Assembly: GCA_030043865.1 (NCBI GenBank)
Contig: JASHWZ010000073.1
Coordinates: 1-7,496, forward strand
Direction of reading: 5' to 3'
Source of the DNA: Thermoplasmata archaeon
GTDB taxonomy: Archaea; Thermoplasmatota; Thermoplasmata; Lutacidiplasmatales; UBA184
DNA length: 7,496 nt
Part shown: positions 1-5,767 of the stretch, piece after piece
Layout: the number at the start of each line of letters is the position of its first letter
How positions within the stretch are numbered: the stretch's first letter is position 1
Translations under genes and position numbers: made by a program
Notes under the pieces: generated by a model
What the model was told of the DNA's origin: nothing
The model's input: only the letters and a program-made list of their open reading frames with translations
The model's database searches: none

Positions 1-259
1 GGGTCCGCTCGAGGAGATCGTGGCCCAGCTCAAGAGCGAGCCGGGAAAGAACATCATGGTGGACGGGGGACCCACGCTCGTGAACGAGTTCCTCGAAAAG
101 GGACTCGCCGACGAGTACCGCATGGCCGTCTGGCCCGTCGTCTACGGCCGGGGCCCCGCGTACTGGCCGAAGCTCCAGAGCCAGCGGACCCTACGGCTTC
201 TGTCGGCGAAGACGATGCCGTTCGGAGAGCTCGTGCTCCACTACGAGGCCGTTCGGTAG
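1..259 (+). CDS. RibD-C/dihydrofolate-reductase-like protein, C-terminal part (5' end outside window)
   Basis: The reading frame is already open at base 2 and ends with TAG at 257-259, so only about 85 C-terminal residues are visible. They match the end of the RibD C-terminal / DHFR-like reductase fold: a strand followed by a Gly-Gly turn (IMVDGGPTLVNEF), then GLADEYRMAVWPVVYGRG, where family members usually have a 'LvDElrl..Pv.lG.G' segment, and a final strand ELVLHYEAV. Family members are about 180-210 residues, so roughly 110-120 residues lie upstream. An internal GTG at 20 lies inside the conserved domain and is not a real start. Proteins of this family are NAD(P)H-dependent reductases or uncharacterised relatives; the substrate cannot be read from this fragment. 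It is followed 10 nt later by a second gene of the same family, probably in one transcript. Confidence 0.85.
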   Translation, partial: GPLEEIVAQLKSEPGKNIMVDGGPTLVNEFLEKGLADEYRMAVWPVVYGRGPAYWPKLQSQRTLRLLSAKTMPFGELVLHYEAVR

Positions 260-264
260 GGAGG
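260..264 (+). promoter_or_regulatory. Shine-Dalgarno site for the 270 gene
   Basis: GGAGG lies 5 nt before the ATG at 270 and directly after the stop codon of the upstream gene. It fixes the start and supports translation from an internal position in a shared mRNA. It is the clearest ribosome binding site in the window; most other genes here look leaderless. Confidence 0.75.
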
Positions 265-269
265 TTCCG

Positions 270-884
270 ATGCGCAAGGTGCTGATGGTGATGTTCTCCA
301 CCCTGGACGGCCGAGCCCAATTCCCGATCACTCCCCCACCCGCCACGCCGGAGGAGGCCGACGAGGAAGACCCGATGTGGAAGCCGCGCTTCGATTCGAT
401 CGATACGCTCCTCTTGGGGCGGAAGTCCTACGAAGCCTGGTCGGCGTTCTGGCCGAAGCGCAAGGACGACCCGACGGCGGGAGCGTGGCAGAAGGAGTTC
501 TCGCGCTTCGCGGACCGCTGCCGGAAGGTCGTCTTCTCCAAGTCCTTGAAGGAGGCGACGTGGGTCAACTCGGAGATCGTCCGCGGCAGCCCACGCGAGG
601 TCGTGGCGGCGCTGCGTAAGACAAAGGGCCGCGACCTCGCCCTGGGCGGCGGCCCCCGGCTGGCCCAGTCGTTCGTCGCGGACGAACTGGTGGACGAGAT
701 GCTGATCGAAGTGTTTCCCTCGATCGTCGAGAAGGTGAAACCGTTCTTCCACACGATCGACGACCCGGACTTCCCGGAGGATCGCATCCCCATCGGCGCG
801 CCGGGGCGGCACGACTTCCGCCTCCTCGAGGCCAAGCCGCTGAAGGACGGGACGCTCTTCCTGCACTACGCGCGATCGAAGTAG
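270..884 (+). CDS. Dihydrofolate reductase family protein (RibD C-terminal domain)
   Basis: A complete 204-residue protein with one RibD-C/DHFR-like domain. Visible landmarks are the first strand and loop (KVLMVMFSTLDGRA, residues 3-16; relatives have a 'S.DG' motif), DTLLLGRKSYEAW (about residues 46-58; family 'd.lllGR.tye'), KVVFSKSL (about 90-97), and GRDLALGGGPRLAQSF (about 120-135), the Gly-rich nucleotide-binding turn before the helix. LVDEMLIEVFPSIVE follows, where relatives usually carry 'PvvlG.G.plF', and the protein closes with a strand (TLFLHYARS). The 'lG.G' turn after the proline is replaced by SIVEKVKPFF. An acidic, proline-rich insert at about residues 20-37 follows the first strand. 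Family knowledge suggests an NAD(P)H-dependent reductase of unknown substrate, not necessarily folate or riboflavin synthesis. It is a tandem paralogue of the gene ending at 259, 10 nt away and with its own ribosome binding site, so the two may form a heterodimer or act on related substrates (inference). Confidence 0.88.
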   Translation: MRKVLMVMFSTLDGRAQFPITPPPATPEEADEEDPMWKPRFDSIDTLLLGRKSYEAWSAFWPKRKDDPTAGAWQKEFSRFADRCRKVVFSKSLKEATWVNSEIVRGSPREVVAALRKTKGRDLALGGGPRLAQSFVADELVDEMLIEVFPSIVEKVKPFFHTIDDPDFPEDRIPIGAPGRHDFRLLEAKPLKDGTLFLHYARSK

Positions 885-1042
885 GGACGCGACCCGAAGC
901 GCGCACCCCGGGCGATTCTGCCCACCGGGCCGGGGGCGGGGCGCGCCGGCAGTCCAAGCCCGAGCTTCGTACTCACGACGCGCCTCCGTACGGGGTACGC
1001 GGGCACGTCCCACGGTAGACTCTCGGAATATCTTCGCCCAGT

Positions 1043-1050
1043 GTTTATCC
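1043..1050 (+). promoter_or_regulatory. Archaeal TATA box for the 1074 gene
   Basis: GTTTATCC is an AT-rich patch in otherwise very GC-rich intergenic DNA. Its centre lies 28 nt before the ATG at 1074, the spacing expected between a TATA box and the start site of a leaderless archaeal mRNA. The gap 885-1073 (189 nt) holds nothing else I recognise apart from a second AT-rich patch, GAATATC, near 1026-1032. Confidence 0.55.
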
Positions 1051-1073
1051 GCGGGTCTCCCCGTGGACACCCG

Positions 1074-2252
1074 ATGACCGGCGCGAGAGGGCGATTCGGA
1101 AAGAACGCAACTCGAGCGACCGTCCTCTTCGCCGCGTTGGTCACCCTCGGCCTGGTCGCGCTCCTAGTGAGCTCGACGTCCGTACCCGTGATCTCTACTC
1201 CCCGGTCGAGCGAGTTGAGAAGCATGTTTCCGGGCGACCTCTGCCAGGGGGAGAGCTGGAACACTTCGCACCTCTTGGTGGAGACCGGGGGCTGCCAGGC
1301 ATTCTTCACGATCGACTACTCTCCGAACTCGAGCTACTGGATCGGGCCCGGCGCGTACAACCTCTCGTTCTCCATCCCCTGGATCGCCGAGATCAATACG
1401 AGCGGCGGGCTCGTCGAGTTGGCGAGCCCTCTCTCCGTCGCTTCCTGGACCGCGAGCGTGATCTCCACGCCGAACGAGGTGAACGTGACCTTGAACCAGA
1501 CCATCAACGTGACCGCCGCTTCGGGCGAGTGGATTCCGAACGACACCGGGTTCGGGTCGGGTCCGCAATGGTCGATCGGAGCGCCGGTTGTCGGCACGGT
1601 CGTCTTCGTGGTCACGTTCCATCTGCTCAACGTGACCTCCAGCTCCTCCGCGAGTGCCGCCCAGAACACGACCTACTCCGTGAAGTTCGACATGTGGACC
1701 GCGCACTGGCCGTGGGCTTCCTCCGCCGACCAATTGGGGATCGGGCTCACTTCGCTGGGCGTAGAGGGGTCTCACTTCGCGTACAATGCCACGAATCGGT
1801 CGCTCGCGGACATCTCGAACGCGACCGGGCAGTCGTTCGTCAGCCTTGTCTTCGGTGACCAGGCCGGCACGTACGCCGGGGGAGGGCAGCTGGAGAATGC
1901 GTCGGTGGGTCTGCAGGCGGGTCTGTTCACCGCGGCGAACCCTCTGCGGGAAGCGGTAGCGCTGCTGTCGTTCGACGGGGTCCCGGGAGGGTACTTCAAC
2001 CTCGCATACGACCCCTGGGTCGACTTTTCACCGGGGAGCTCCGTGACGACGCCCCCGCCATCGCACAACGCCCCGATCGCACCGGACTACGGGTTCCTCA
2101 CCGGCGTCATCGCCGCGGGCTCGCTGGCCGCGGTCGCCGCCGCGTCCGTGGTGGTCATACGCAGACGACGCCTTCGTCGCGAGGGCGAAGAGCTCGTCCA
2201 AGGAATGAACCGCGTCATCCGTGGCGAAGGGAAGCCTCCCGACCGACCGTGA
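1074..2252 (+). CDS. Secreted, C-terminally membrane-anchored protein rich in N-glycosylation sequons
   Basis: This is a 392-residue protein of no family I recognise. A basic N-terminus (R5, R7, K10, R14) precedes a hydrophobic core at about 15-32, a signal peptide or N-terminal anchor. The next 300 residues are Ser/Thr/Asn/Gly-rich and predicted to be mostly beta. They contain 14 Asn-X-Ser/Thr sequons, three packed into the stretch NVTLNQTINVT, and two cysteines (C57, C74) close enough for a disulfide. A Pro/Ser/Thr linker leads to a 22-residue membrane helix (341-362), an RRRRLRR stop-transfer and a cytoplasmic tail of about 30 residues. The expected topology is a glycosylated ectodomain on the outside. 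I chose ATG 1074 because the longer GTG start at 1041 would lie on the TATA box. The stop codon overlaps the start of the following regulator gene, so the two are probably co-expressed. Role could be surface structure, ligand binding or sensing. Confidence 0.8.
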   Translation: MTGARGRFGKNATRATVLFAALVTLGLVALLVSSTSVPVISTPRSSELRSMFPGDLCQGESWNTSHLLVETGGCQAFFTIDYSPNSSYWIGPGAYNLSFSIPWIAEINTSGGLVELASPLSVASWTASVISTPNEVNVTLNQTINVTAASGEWIPNDTGFGSGPQWSIGAPVVGTVVFVVTFHLLNVTSSSSASAAQNTTYSVKFDMWTAHWPWASSADQLGIGLTSLGVEGSHFAYNATNRSLADISNATGQSFVSLVFGDQAGTYAGGGQLENASVGLQAGLFTAANPLREAVALLSFDGVPGGYFNLAYDPWVDFSPGSSVTTPPPSHNAPIAPDYGFLTGVIAAGSLAAVAAASVVVIRRRRLRREGEELVQGMNRVIRGEGKPPDRP

Positions 2253-2686
2253 CCGGGGAGGACCCTTCGGTCATGGCGGACGCTCAATGGAGCGGGGTGC
2301 GAGCCGCGATCGACGCGACCCTACCGGGTCGTTCCACGGTACATGCGAACGCGAACCCGAAACCGTCTCGATCGGATGGTCCCCCGGCCGAACAGGTTCG
2401 ATTGGCGCTCCGCATCGTTCTCCATCTCGCTCGTCTCGGACGGCCCGAAGAGGGCGATGTCGCAGGGCCGGAAACCACGCAGCAGGGCATCGCGGCGAGC
2501 CTCCGGGCGACCCAGGGGGCCGTCTCCAAGGTCTTGAGTCAACTCGGGGCGGTCGACGTGGTGCGCCACGCGACTCACCATGTCCGCGGCGAGGATCGGC
2601 GGATGCGCGTGTACTTCGTCACCGCGCAAGGTCGGGAACTCGTCCAGCGCTACCGCGCGAGATTCGGTGACGTTCCTCCTCCGTAG
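2249..2686 (+). CDS. Winged-helix (MarR-like) transcriptional regulator
   Basis: A protein of up to 145 residues with one winged-helix DNA-binding domain. Residues 49-66 form a first helix (QVRLALRIVLHLARLGRP). A helix-turn-helix covers about 77-104 (TTQQGIAASLRATQGAVSKVLSQL), with the 'Q.giA..l..tqgaVSkvl..L' pattern of MarR/ArsR-like archaeal regulators, and a basic wing covers about 106-126 (HHVRGEDRRMRVYFVT). The first 45 residues are low in predicted structure. The start is uncertain. GTG 2249 overlaps the upstream stop codon (GTGA), implying translational coupling. ATG 2273 has GGGGAGG at 2255-2261, 11 nt upstream, and gives 137 residues. No sensor domain follows the wing, so the input may come from another protein, possibly the membrane protein encoded just upstream (inference). 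I recall similar N-terminal modules in larger archaeal proteins carrying ATPase or repeat domains; this one ends right after the wing. Confidence 0.82.
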   Translation: MTGEDPSVMADAQWSGVRAAIDATLPGRSTVHANANPKPSRSDGPPAEQVRLALRIVLHLARLGRPEEGDVAGPETTQQGIAASLRATQGAVSKVLSQLGAVDVVRHATHHVRGEDRRMRVYFVTAQGRELVQRYRARFGDVPPP

Positions 2687-2772
2687 CTACTCGAGCGCGC
2701 GGCACCGGCCGCAGGGTACGACCGACCAGCAAGTGATCCGGGAGAGTCCTCTCGCTGGAACGGCGGCGGGTC

Positions 2773-2790
2773 CGACGGCCTCGGCCGTCG
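2773..2790. repeat. Perfect inverted repeat in the 2687-2882 gap
   Basis: CGACGGCC and GGCCGTCG flank a 2-nt centre. As RNA this could fold as a 7-bp stem with a CUCG tetraloop. No T-run follows, so it is not a typical archaeal terminator. It sits about 80 nt after the regulator stop and about 65 nt before the next TATA box. It could be an operator or a transcript-end hairpin, or chance in GC-rich DNA. A weaker repeat, GAGAG/CTCTC, lies at 2742-2753. Nothing else is recognisable in this 196-nt gap. Confidence 0.4.
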
Positions 2791-2853
2791 ATTCTCCGCT
2801 AGTCGCGGGGGGCGGCGCCACGTCAGCTGCGCGCACGTGGGCGTCGCGCCGGG

Positions 2854-2862
2854 GATAAATAG
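2854..2862 (+). promoter_or_regulatory. Archaeal TATA box for the 2883 gene
   Basis: GATAAATAG is the best TATA-like sequence in the window. Its centre lies 25 nt upstream of the ATG at 2883, so transcription probably starts at or next to the start codon. There is no Shine-Dalgarno sequence before that ATG (TTCCGGCGC), which agrees with a leaderless mRNA. Confidence 0.7.
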
Positions 2863-2882
2863 ACCTCTCTGGATTCCGGCGC

Positions 2883-3986
2883 ATGGCCGCCAAGTCTCCC
2901 TCCAGCCGTGAGGCCCGATTCGCGAAGGCCGTCCTCCGCCAGAATCTTCAGGTCCGTCCGGGCGAGAACGTCATCATCGAAGGATGGGACCGGTTGCTCC
3001 CGTGGGCGACCGCGCTCGCGCGCGAAGCGCGGCGGATGAAGGCGCACCCGCTGGTGCTCTACGACAACGACGACTCGTTCTGGGACTCGGTCGACGCCCA
3101 CGAGGACGAAGTGCTCGGCGCGGCTCCGACGCACGAATGGGCCGCGCTCGGCAAGACGAACGTCTACATCCACATGTGGAACGCCGGGGACCGGATCCGC
3201 ATGGAGGCGCTCGGCCCCGGGCGCGCCGAGAAGATCTTCGGCTGGAATCCCGCCTGGTACAAGACCGCGTCCAAGGCCGGCCTGCGGGGGAGCCGTCTCG
3301 ACATCGGTCGGCCGTTCCCCAATCTCGCGAAGGCGTACAACGTCGACCTGGCGGCGTGGATGGACCAGTTGGTGGAGGGGACCCTGGTCGACCCGGCGGA
3401 GCTGAACGCCGTCGGCCGACCGATCGCGCGGGCGCTCGAGCGCGGCCGCCACGTGCGGATCTTCGACGACCACGGGACGGACCTCACCCTCGGTCTGAAG
3501 CACCGCAAGGCGCGGGTCGACACCGGTCGAGTTTCGAAGGAGGACCAGCGGACGCCGTTCGGCATGCTGACGCTGCTACCGGCCGGCGTCGTACGGGTCG
3601 CCGTGGACGAGTCAACGGCGGACGGCACGATCGTCGCCAATCGTTCGAGCTACACCGAGGTCGGCATGTCGACGGGGGGCCGATTCGAGTTCCGCCGCGG
3701 TCGCCTGGTGCGGCACCACTACGACACCGGAGCCCCCTACTTCGACAAGCCGTACGCGAAGGGCGGAAAGGGTCGGGACCGACCCGGGTACCTCGCCATC
3801 GGCCTGAATCCGAAGCTCCACAACACGCCACAGATGGAAGACCGGGAGGCCGGTGCGATCACGGTGTCCGTCGGGAACAACGAGTTCATCCCGGGCGGGA
3901 AGAACAAGGCGAACTTCACCGGCATCGTGGTGAACGTCGGAGCGCGCGTCGAGGTCGACGGCAAGCCTCTCCGAATCCCCAGCTGA
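2883..3986 (+). CDS. Divergent M29 aminopeptidase-like protein, probably lacking the metal site
   Basis: A 367-residue protein with the layout and length (usually 360-410) of M29 / AmpS-type leucyl aminopeptidases. The N-terminal domain has NLQVRPGENVIIEGWD (21-36), like the family's 'gl.vkpGe.v.i', and an alternating substrate domain follows. The C-terminal catalytic-type domain has LLPAGVVRVAVDES (231-244), GYLAIGLNPKLH (302-313), EDREAGAITVSVGNNEF (319-335) and a Gly/Asn-rich GGKNKANFTGIVV (338-350). In active enzymes these segments carry the two-metal ligands in 'LPsGEV', 'aElgiGtN', 'GTiHiAlG' and 'HwD'. Here the aligned positions read V236, Y303, T327, F345 and G347, so the ligand set looks lost and peptidase activity is doubtful. 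The related dioxygenase NicX uses some of the same positions and is not supported either. The gene has its own TATA box and a methyltransferase gene 39 nt downstream. The family call is firm; the function is unknown. Confidence 0.8.
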   Translation: MAAKSPSSREARFAKAVLRQNLQVRPGENVIIEGWDRLLPWATALAREARRMKAHPLVLYDNDDSFWDSVDAHEDEVLGAAPTHEWAALGKTNVYIHMWNAGDRIRMEALGPGRAEKIFGWNPAWYKTASKAGLRGSRLDIGRPFPNLAKAYNVDLAAWMDQLVEGTLVDPAELNAVGRPIARALERGRHVRIFDDHGTDLTLGLKHRKARVDTGRVSKEDQRTPFGMLTLLPAGVVRVAVDESTADGTIVANRSSYTEVGMSTGGRFEFRRGRLVRHHYDTGAPYFDKPYAKGGKGRDRPGYLAIGLNPKLHNTPQMEDREAGAITVSVGNNEFIPGGKNKANFTGIVVNVGARVEVDGKPLRIPS

Positions 3987-4025
3987 CGGCGGACGGATCC
4001 CCGTCGAACCATCGCCGCCCGTGCC

Positions 4026-4715
4026 TTGACCGAGCGCCGGACCGGAGCCCCCAACGTCGTCGCGCACCGGTGGCCCGCGTACTACCGGTGGACGTCGAAA
4101 CGACCCCCGCGCGACCTGTTGCTCCAGGTCCTCCAGCACATCGAGTGGGAGGGCGGCGCTCCGCGCCGGCGGAGAGCGATCGAGATCGGCTTCGGCGCGG
4201 GGAACGATACCCTCGAGCTGCTACGACGGGGCTGGGAGGTCCTCGCGATCGACGCGGAGGCGTCGGCGGCGGAGTTCCTTGCGGGTCGGGTCCCGGACGC
4301 CTGGCGATCGCGCCTGACGACGCTGGTCGCGCCGATGGAGGGACTCCGCTTCCCTCGCACGGACCTCGTGTACGCGAGCTTCTCCCTCCCGTTCTGCGAC
4401 CCCGACCGATTCCCCGAGCTGTGGAGGAATCTCAGGAGCGCGGTCCGACCGGGCGGCCACGTCGCGGTCGTCCTGTTCGGTGATCGCGACGAGTGGCACG
4501 GGAGGCGTCGGTTCTCCTTTCACAGTCGCCGACAGGTCGCCGGTCTCTCGCGCGGCTGGAAAACCGAGATGCTGCGGGAGACCGTCGAAGAAGGGCGCTC
4601 GTTCGAGGGCCCGAAGCACTGGCACTTCTTCGAGTTGATCCTCGAAGCGCCGAGGCCACGACGGGCCGCGGTGGGTCACGCGATGCGCAGGAATCGTGCG
4701 AGGCGGGCGCCCTGA
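4026..4715 (+). CDS. Class I SAM-dependent methyltransferase (TehB-like)
   Basis: A 229-residue protein with a Rossmann methyltransferase fold. Motif I is AIEIGFGAGNDTLELLRRG (51-69), with the Gly-rich SAM loop at G55/G57/G59. The strand-2 end EVLAIDAEAS (71-80) supplies D76, the usual ribose-binding acid. The motif IV region is TDLVYASFSLPFCDP (112-126), and the RPGG turn (141-144) precedes strand 5. The ending PKHWHFFELILEAPR resembles small TehB-type / unassigned SAM methyltransferases. The acceptor is unknown; members modify small molecules, metalloid oxyanions or thiols. The start is TTG 4026, 39 nt after the M29-like gene. There is no clear ribosome binding site, and no better start lies before the conserved WPAYYRWTSKRP segment (16-27), so the first 15 residues are tentative. 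It is probably cotranscribed with the M29-like gene. Its last 13 codons overlap the end of the opposite-strand gene at 4676, and the basic tail GHAMRRNRARRAP comes from that overlap. Confidence 0.85.
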   Translation: MTERRTGAPNVVAHRWPAYYRWTSKRPPRDLLLQVLQHIEWEGGAPRRRRAIEIGFGAGNDTLELLRRGWEVLAIDAEASAAEFLAGRVPDAWRSRLTTLVAPMEGLRFPRTDLVYASFSLPFCDPDRFPELWRNLRSAVRPGGHVAVVLFGDRDEWHGRRRFSFHSRRQVAGLSRGWKTEMLRETVEEGRSFEGPKHWHFFELILEAPRPRRAAVGHAMRRNRARRAP

Positions 4716-5140
4716 TTCGGGGTCAAGGCGAAGCACTTGGGCCCGAAGGCGGAGTTGACCCAGATCCGAGTGCGTCCATGGGAGTCGGTGCGGTTCCATC
4801 GGAAGTGTCGCACGTCGGTCCGCGTCACCTCCCGAAGATCGGTCCACGCGTAGGTGAACTCGACCAGCCCATTATCGACAACCAGATACATCGGCGAGAT
4901 GCCGAGACGGCGAACCGATGGGAAGAGGAACATGAGCAGGAACAGCACCCCCATCGCCCCATAGGTCGCTCCCGCGAGCCCGATCTCCCACGTCGAGGTG
5001 AAGGGACTCCCAGACCGCCACCAGAGAGCGTAGAGCGTCACGCCAACGATCGGAATCAGGGCGAGCCCCACGGTCCGGCCCAGCCACCAGCGCTGCTCCG
5101 CGGGAACCCACTCGACCGGGGGCGACGTCGCGGTCGCCAT
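4676..5140 (-). CDS. Small two-helix membrane protein with a C-terminal PH-like region
   Basis: A 154-residue protein of no family I can name. It has two membrane helices, about 23-41 (TVGLALIPIVGVTLYALWW) and 53-73 (IGLAGATYGAMGVLFLLMFLF). A cytosolic region (about 82-150) follows, with alternating beta strands (MYLVVDNGLVEFTY, HFRWNRTD, RIWVNSA, CFALT) and a final helix (NQGARLARFLRI). This order of two helices, then 'l...gl.f.y.W.dl..v', then 'i.l..a..fgl..ar.lR.i', resembles bacterial PH-domain (YdbT/DUF304-like) membrane proteins. I infer that from shape, not from diagnostic residues. An in-frame ATG at 5158 would add six residues, but the AT-rich box at 5165-5172 lies only about 10 nt from it and 28 nt from ATG 5140, so 5140 is preferred. 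The gene converges on the methyltransferase gene with a 40-nt overlap. Confidence 0.7.
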   Translation of the reverse strand: MATATSPPVEWVPAEQRWWLGRTVGLALIPIVGVTLYALWWRSGSPFTSTWEIGLAGATYGAMGVLFLLMFLFPSVRRLGISPMYLVVDNGLVEFTYAWTDLREVTRTDVRHFRWNRTDSHGRTRIWVNSAFGPKCFALTPNQGARLARFLRIA

Positions 5141-5164
5141 CGGCCGGACGAAGGCCATCCACCC

Positions 5165-5172
5165 CCTAATCG
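5165..5172 (-). promoter_or_regulatory. TATA-like box for the 5140 (-) gene
   Basis: On the minus strand this reads CGATTAGG, an AT-rich patch in GC-rich DNA centred 28 nt upstream of ATG 5140. It is weaker than the box at 2854. It supports choosing 5140 over 5158 as the start. Confidence 0.4.
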
Positions 5173-5230
5173 TTTCGGGCGGGCAGGATCCCCGAAACTC
5201 GAGGGGCGATCGCGTCCCGGCGCAATCCCC

Positions 5231-5677
5231 CTAGTAGGCGTTCGGGTCGTATCGGTTCGGGTCCGCTCCCGGGGAGTCGTACAGCTCGATCTGGTTACCG
5301 TCGGGGTCCCGAAAGTACGCGACCCGAAAGTTCGGGGTCGCCATCATCGGTCCGTCGTAGTGCTTCATCTTCTCGGGAGCGATCCCTCGGGCGCCCAGCG
5401 TCGCGAGGAACGTGGTGAGGTCGTCCACCCGAAACGCGAGATGGTCCCACCCCTCGCCCGGGACGTACGGGACGGCGTAGGGATTGCCGACGGGATAGTA
5501 GTTCAACTCGATGCGCAGCCCCGAGTGCGGGTCCACCAACATCACTCCCGTCGCCTCCGGGGGGTTCTCGGTGGGAGCCTGGCTCCCCGGAGGGAGAGCC
5601 AGCCCGAAGGTTCGCATGTAGAAGTCGACCGATCGGGGCAGGTCTGTGACTCGGATCCCGTAGTAGCTCAGGTACAT
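5231..5677 (-). CDS. VOC (glyoxalase-fold) family protein, single domain
   Basis: A 148-residue protein covering one vicinal oxygen chelate domain made of two beta-alpha-beta-beta-beta modules. Module 1 has YYGIRVTDLPRSVDFYMRTFGL (5-26) and LRIELNYY (54-61). Module 2 has GWDHLAFRVDDL (76-87) and the signature FRDPDGNQIELYD (122-134). Compared with glyoxalase I, three of four metal positions are ligand-type (E57, H79, E131), while the first His position is Y5. The hydrophobic stretch PVGNPYAVPYVPGEG (62-76) could line a substrate pocket. The family includes glyoxalase I, epimerases, extradiol dioxygenases and resistance proteins, and the substrate is not evident here. A metal-dependent small-molecule enzyme is plausible. 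It has its own TATA box and is divergent from the two-domain VOC gene at 5803, with 125 nt between the start codons. Confidence 0.88.
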   Translation of the reverse strand: MYLSYYGIRVTDLPRSVDFYMRTFGLALPPGSQAPTENPPEATGVMLVDPHSGLRIELNYYPVGNPYAVPYVPGEGWDHLAFRVDDLTTFLATLGARGIAPEKMKHYDGPMMATPNFRVAYFRDPDGNQIELYDSPGADPNRYDPNAY

Positions 5678-5698
5678 GCCCGAGAAGCCGCGACCGGC

Positions 5699-5706
5699 TA
5701 CTTAAT
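5699..5706 (-). promoter_or_regulatory. TATA box for the 5677 (-) gene
   Basis: On the minus strand this reads ATTAAGTA, centred about 26 nt upstream of ATG 5677. That matches a leaderless mRNA; no Shine-Dalgarno sequence is present between the box and the start codon. Confidence 0.6.
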
Positions 5707-5767
5707 CGAGGTCGGGGCGGCCCCGAACGGTCCACTCGAAGCACCGTTCCGCCCTCTCCGGTCCAAG

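Noticed and set aside
885..1040. Possible tRNA or structured RNA in the GC-rich gap
   Set aside because: No T-loop consensus or cloverleaf-compatible stems could be found on either strand; only GC-rich runs.
54..1070. 338-residue open frame on the minus strand
   Set aside because: Arg/Gly/Pro-rich translation with no domain, lying opposite two clear RibD-C-like genes; long antisense frames are common in GC-rich DNA.
1041..1073. GTG 1041 as the start of the surface protein
   Set aside because: The codon lies on the GTTTATCC box; the ATG at 1074 gives normal promoter spacing and a compact basic N-terminus before the signal core.
2580..2858. 92-residue plus-strand open frame across the regulator 3' end
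   Set aside because: Begins inside the regulator in another frame, is low in complexity and ends just upstream of the next gene's start; no ribosome binding site or motif.
3987..4025. Separate promoter or terminator between the M29-like and methyltransferase genes
   Set aside because: The 39 nt contain no AT-rich box and no T-run, so cotranscription is simpler.
2984..4483. 499-residue open frame on the plus strand
   Set aside because: Out-of-frame shadow of the M29-like and methyltransferase genes; extreme Arg/Gly content and no recognisable motif.
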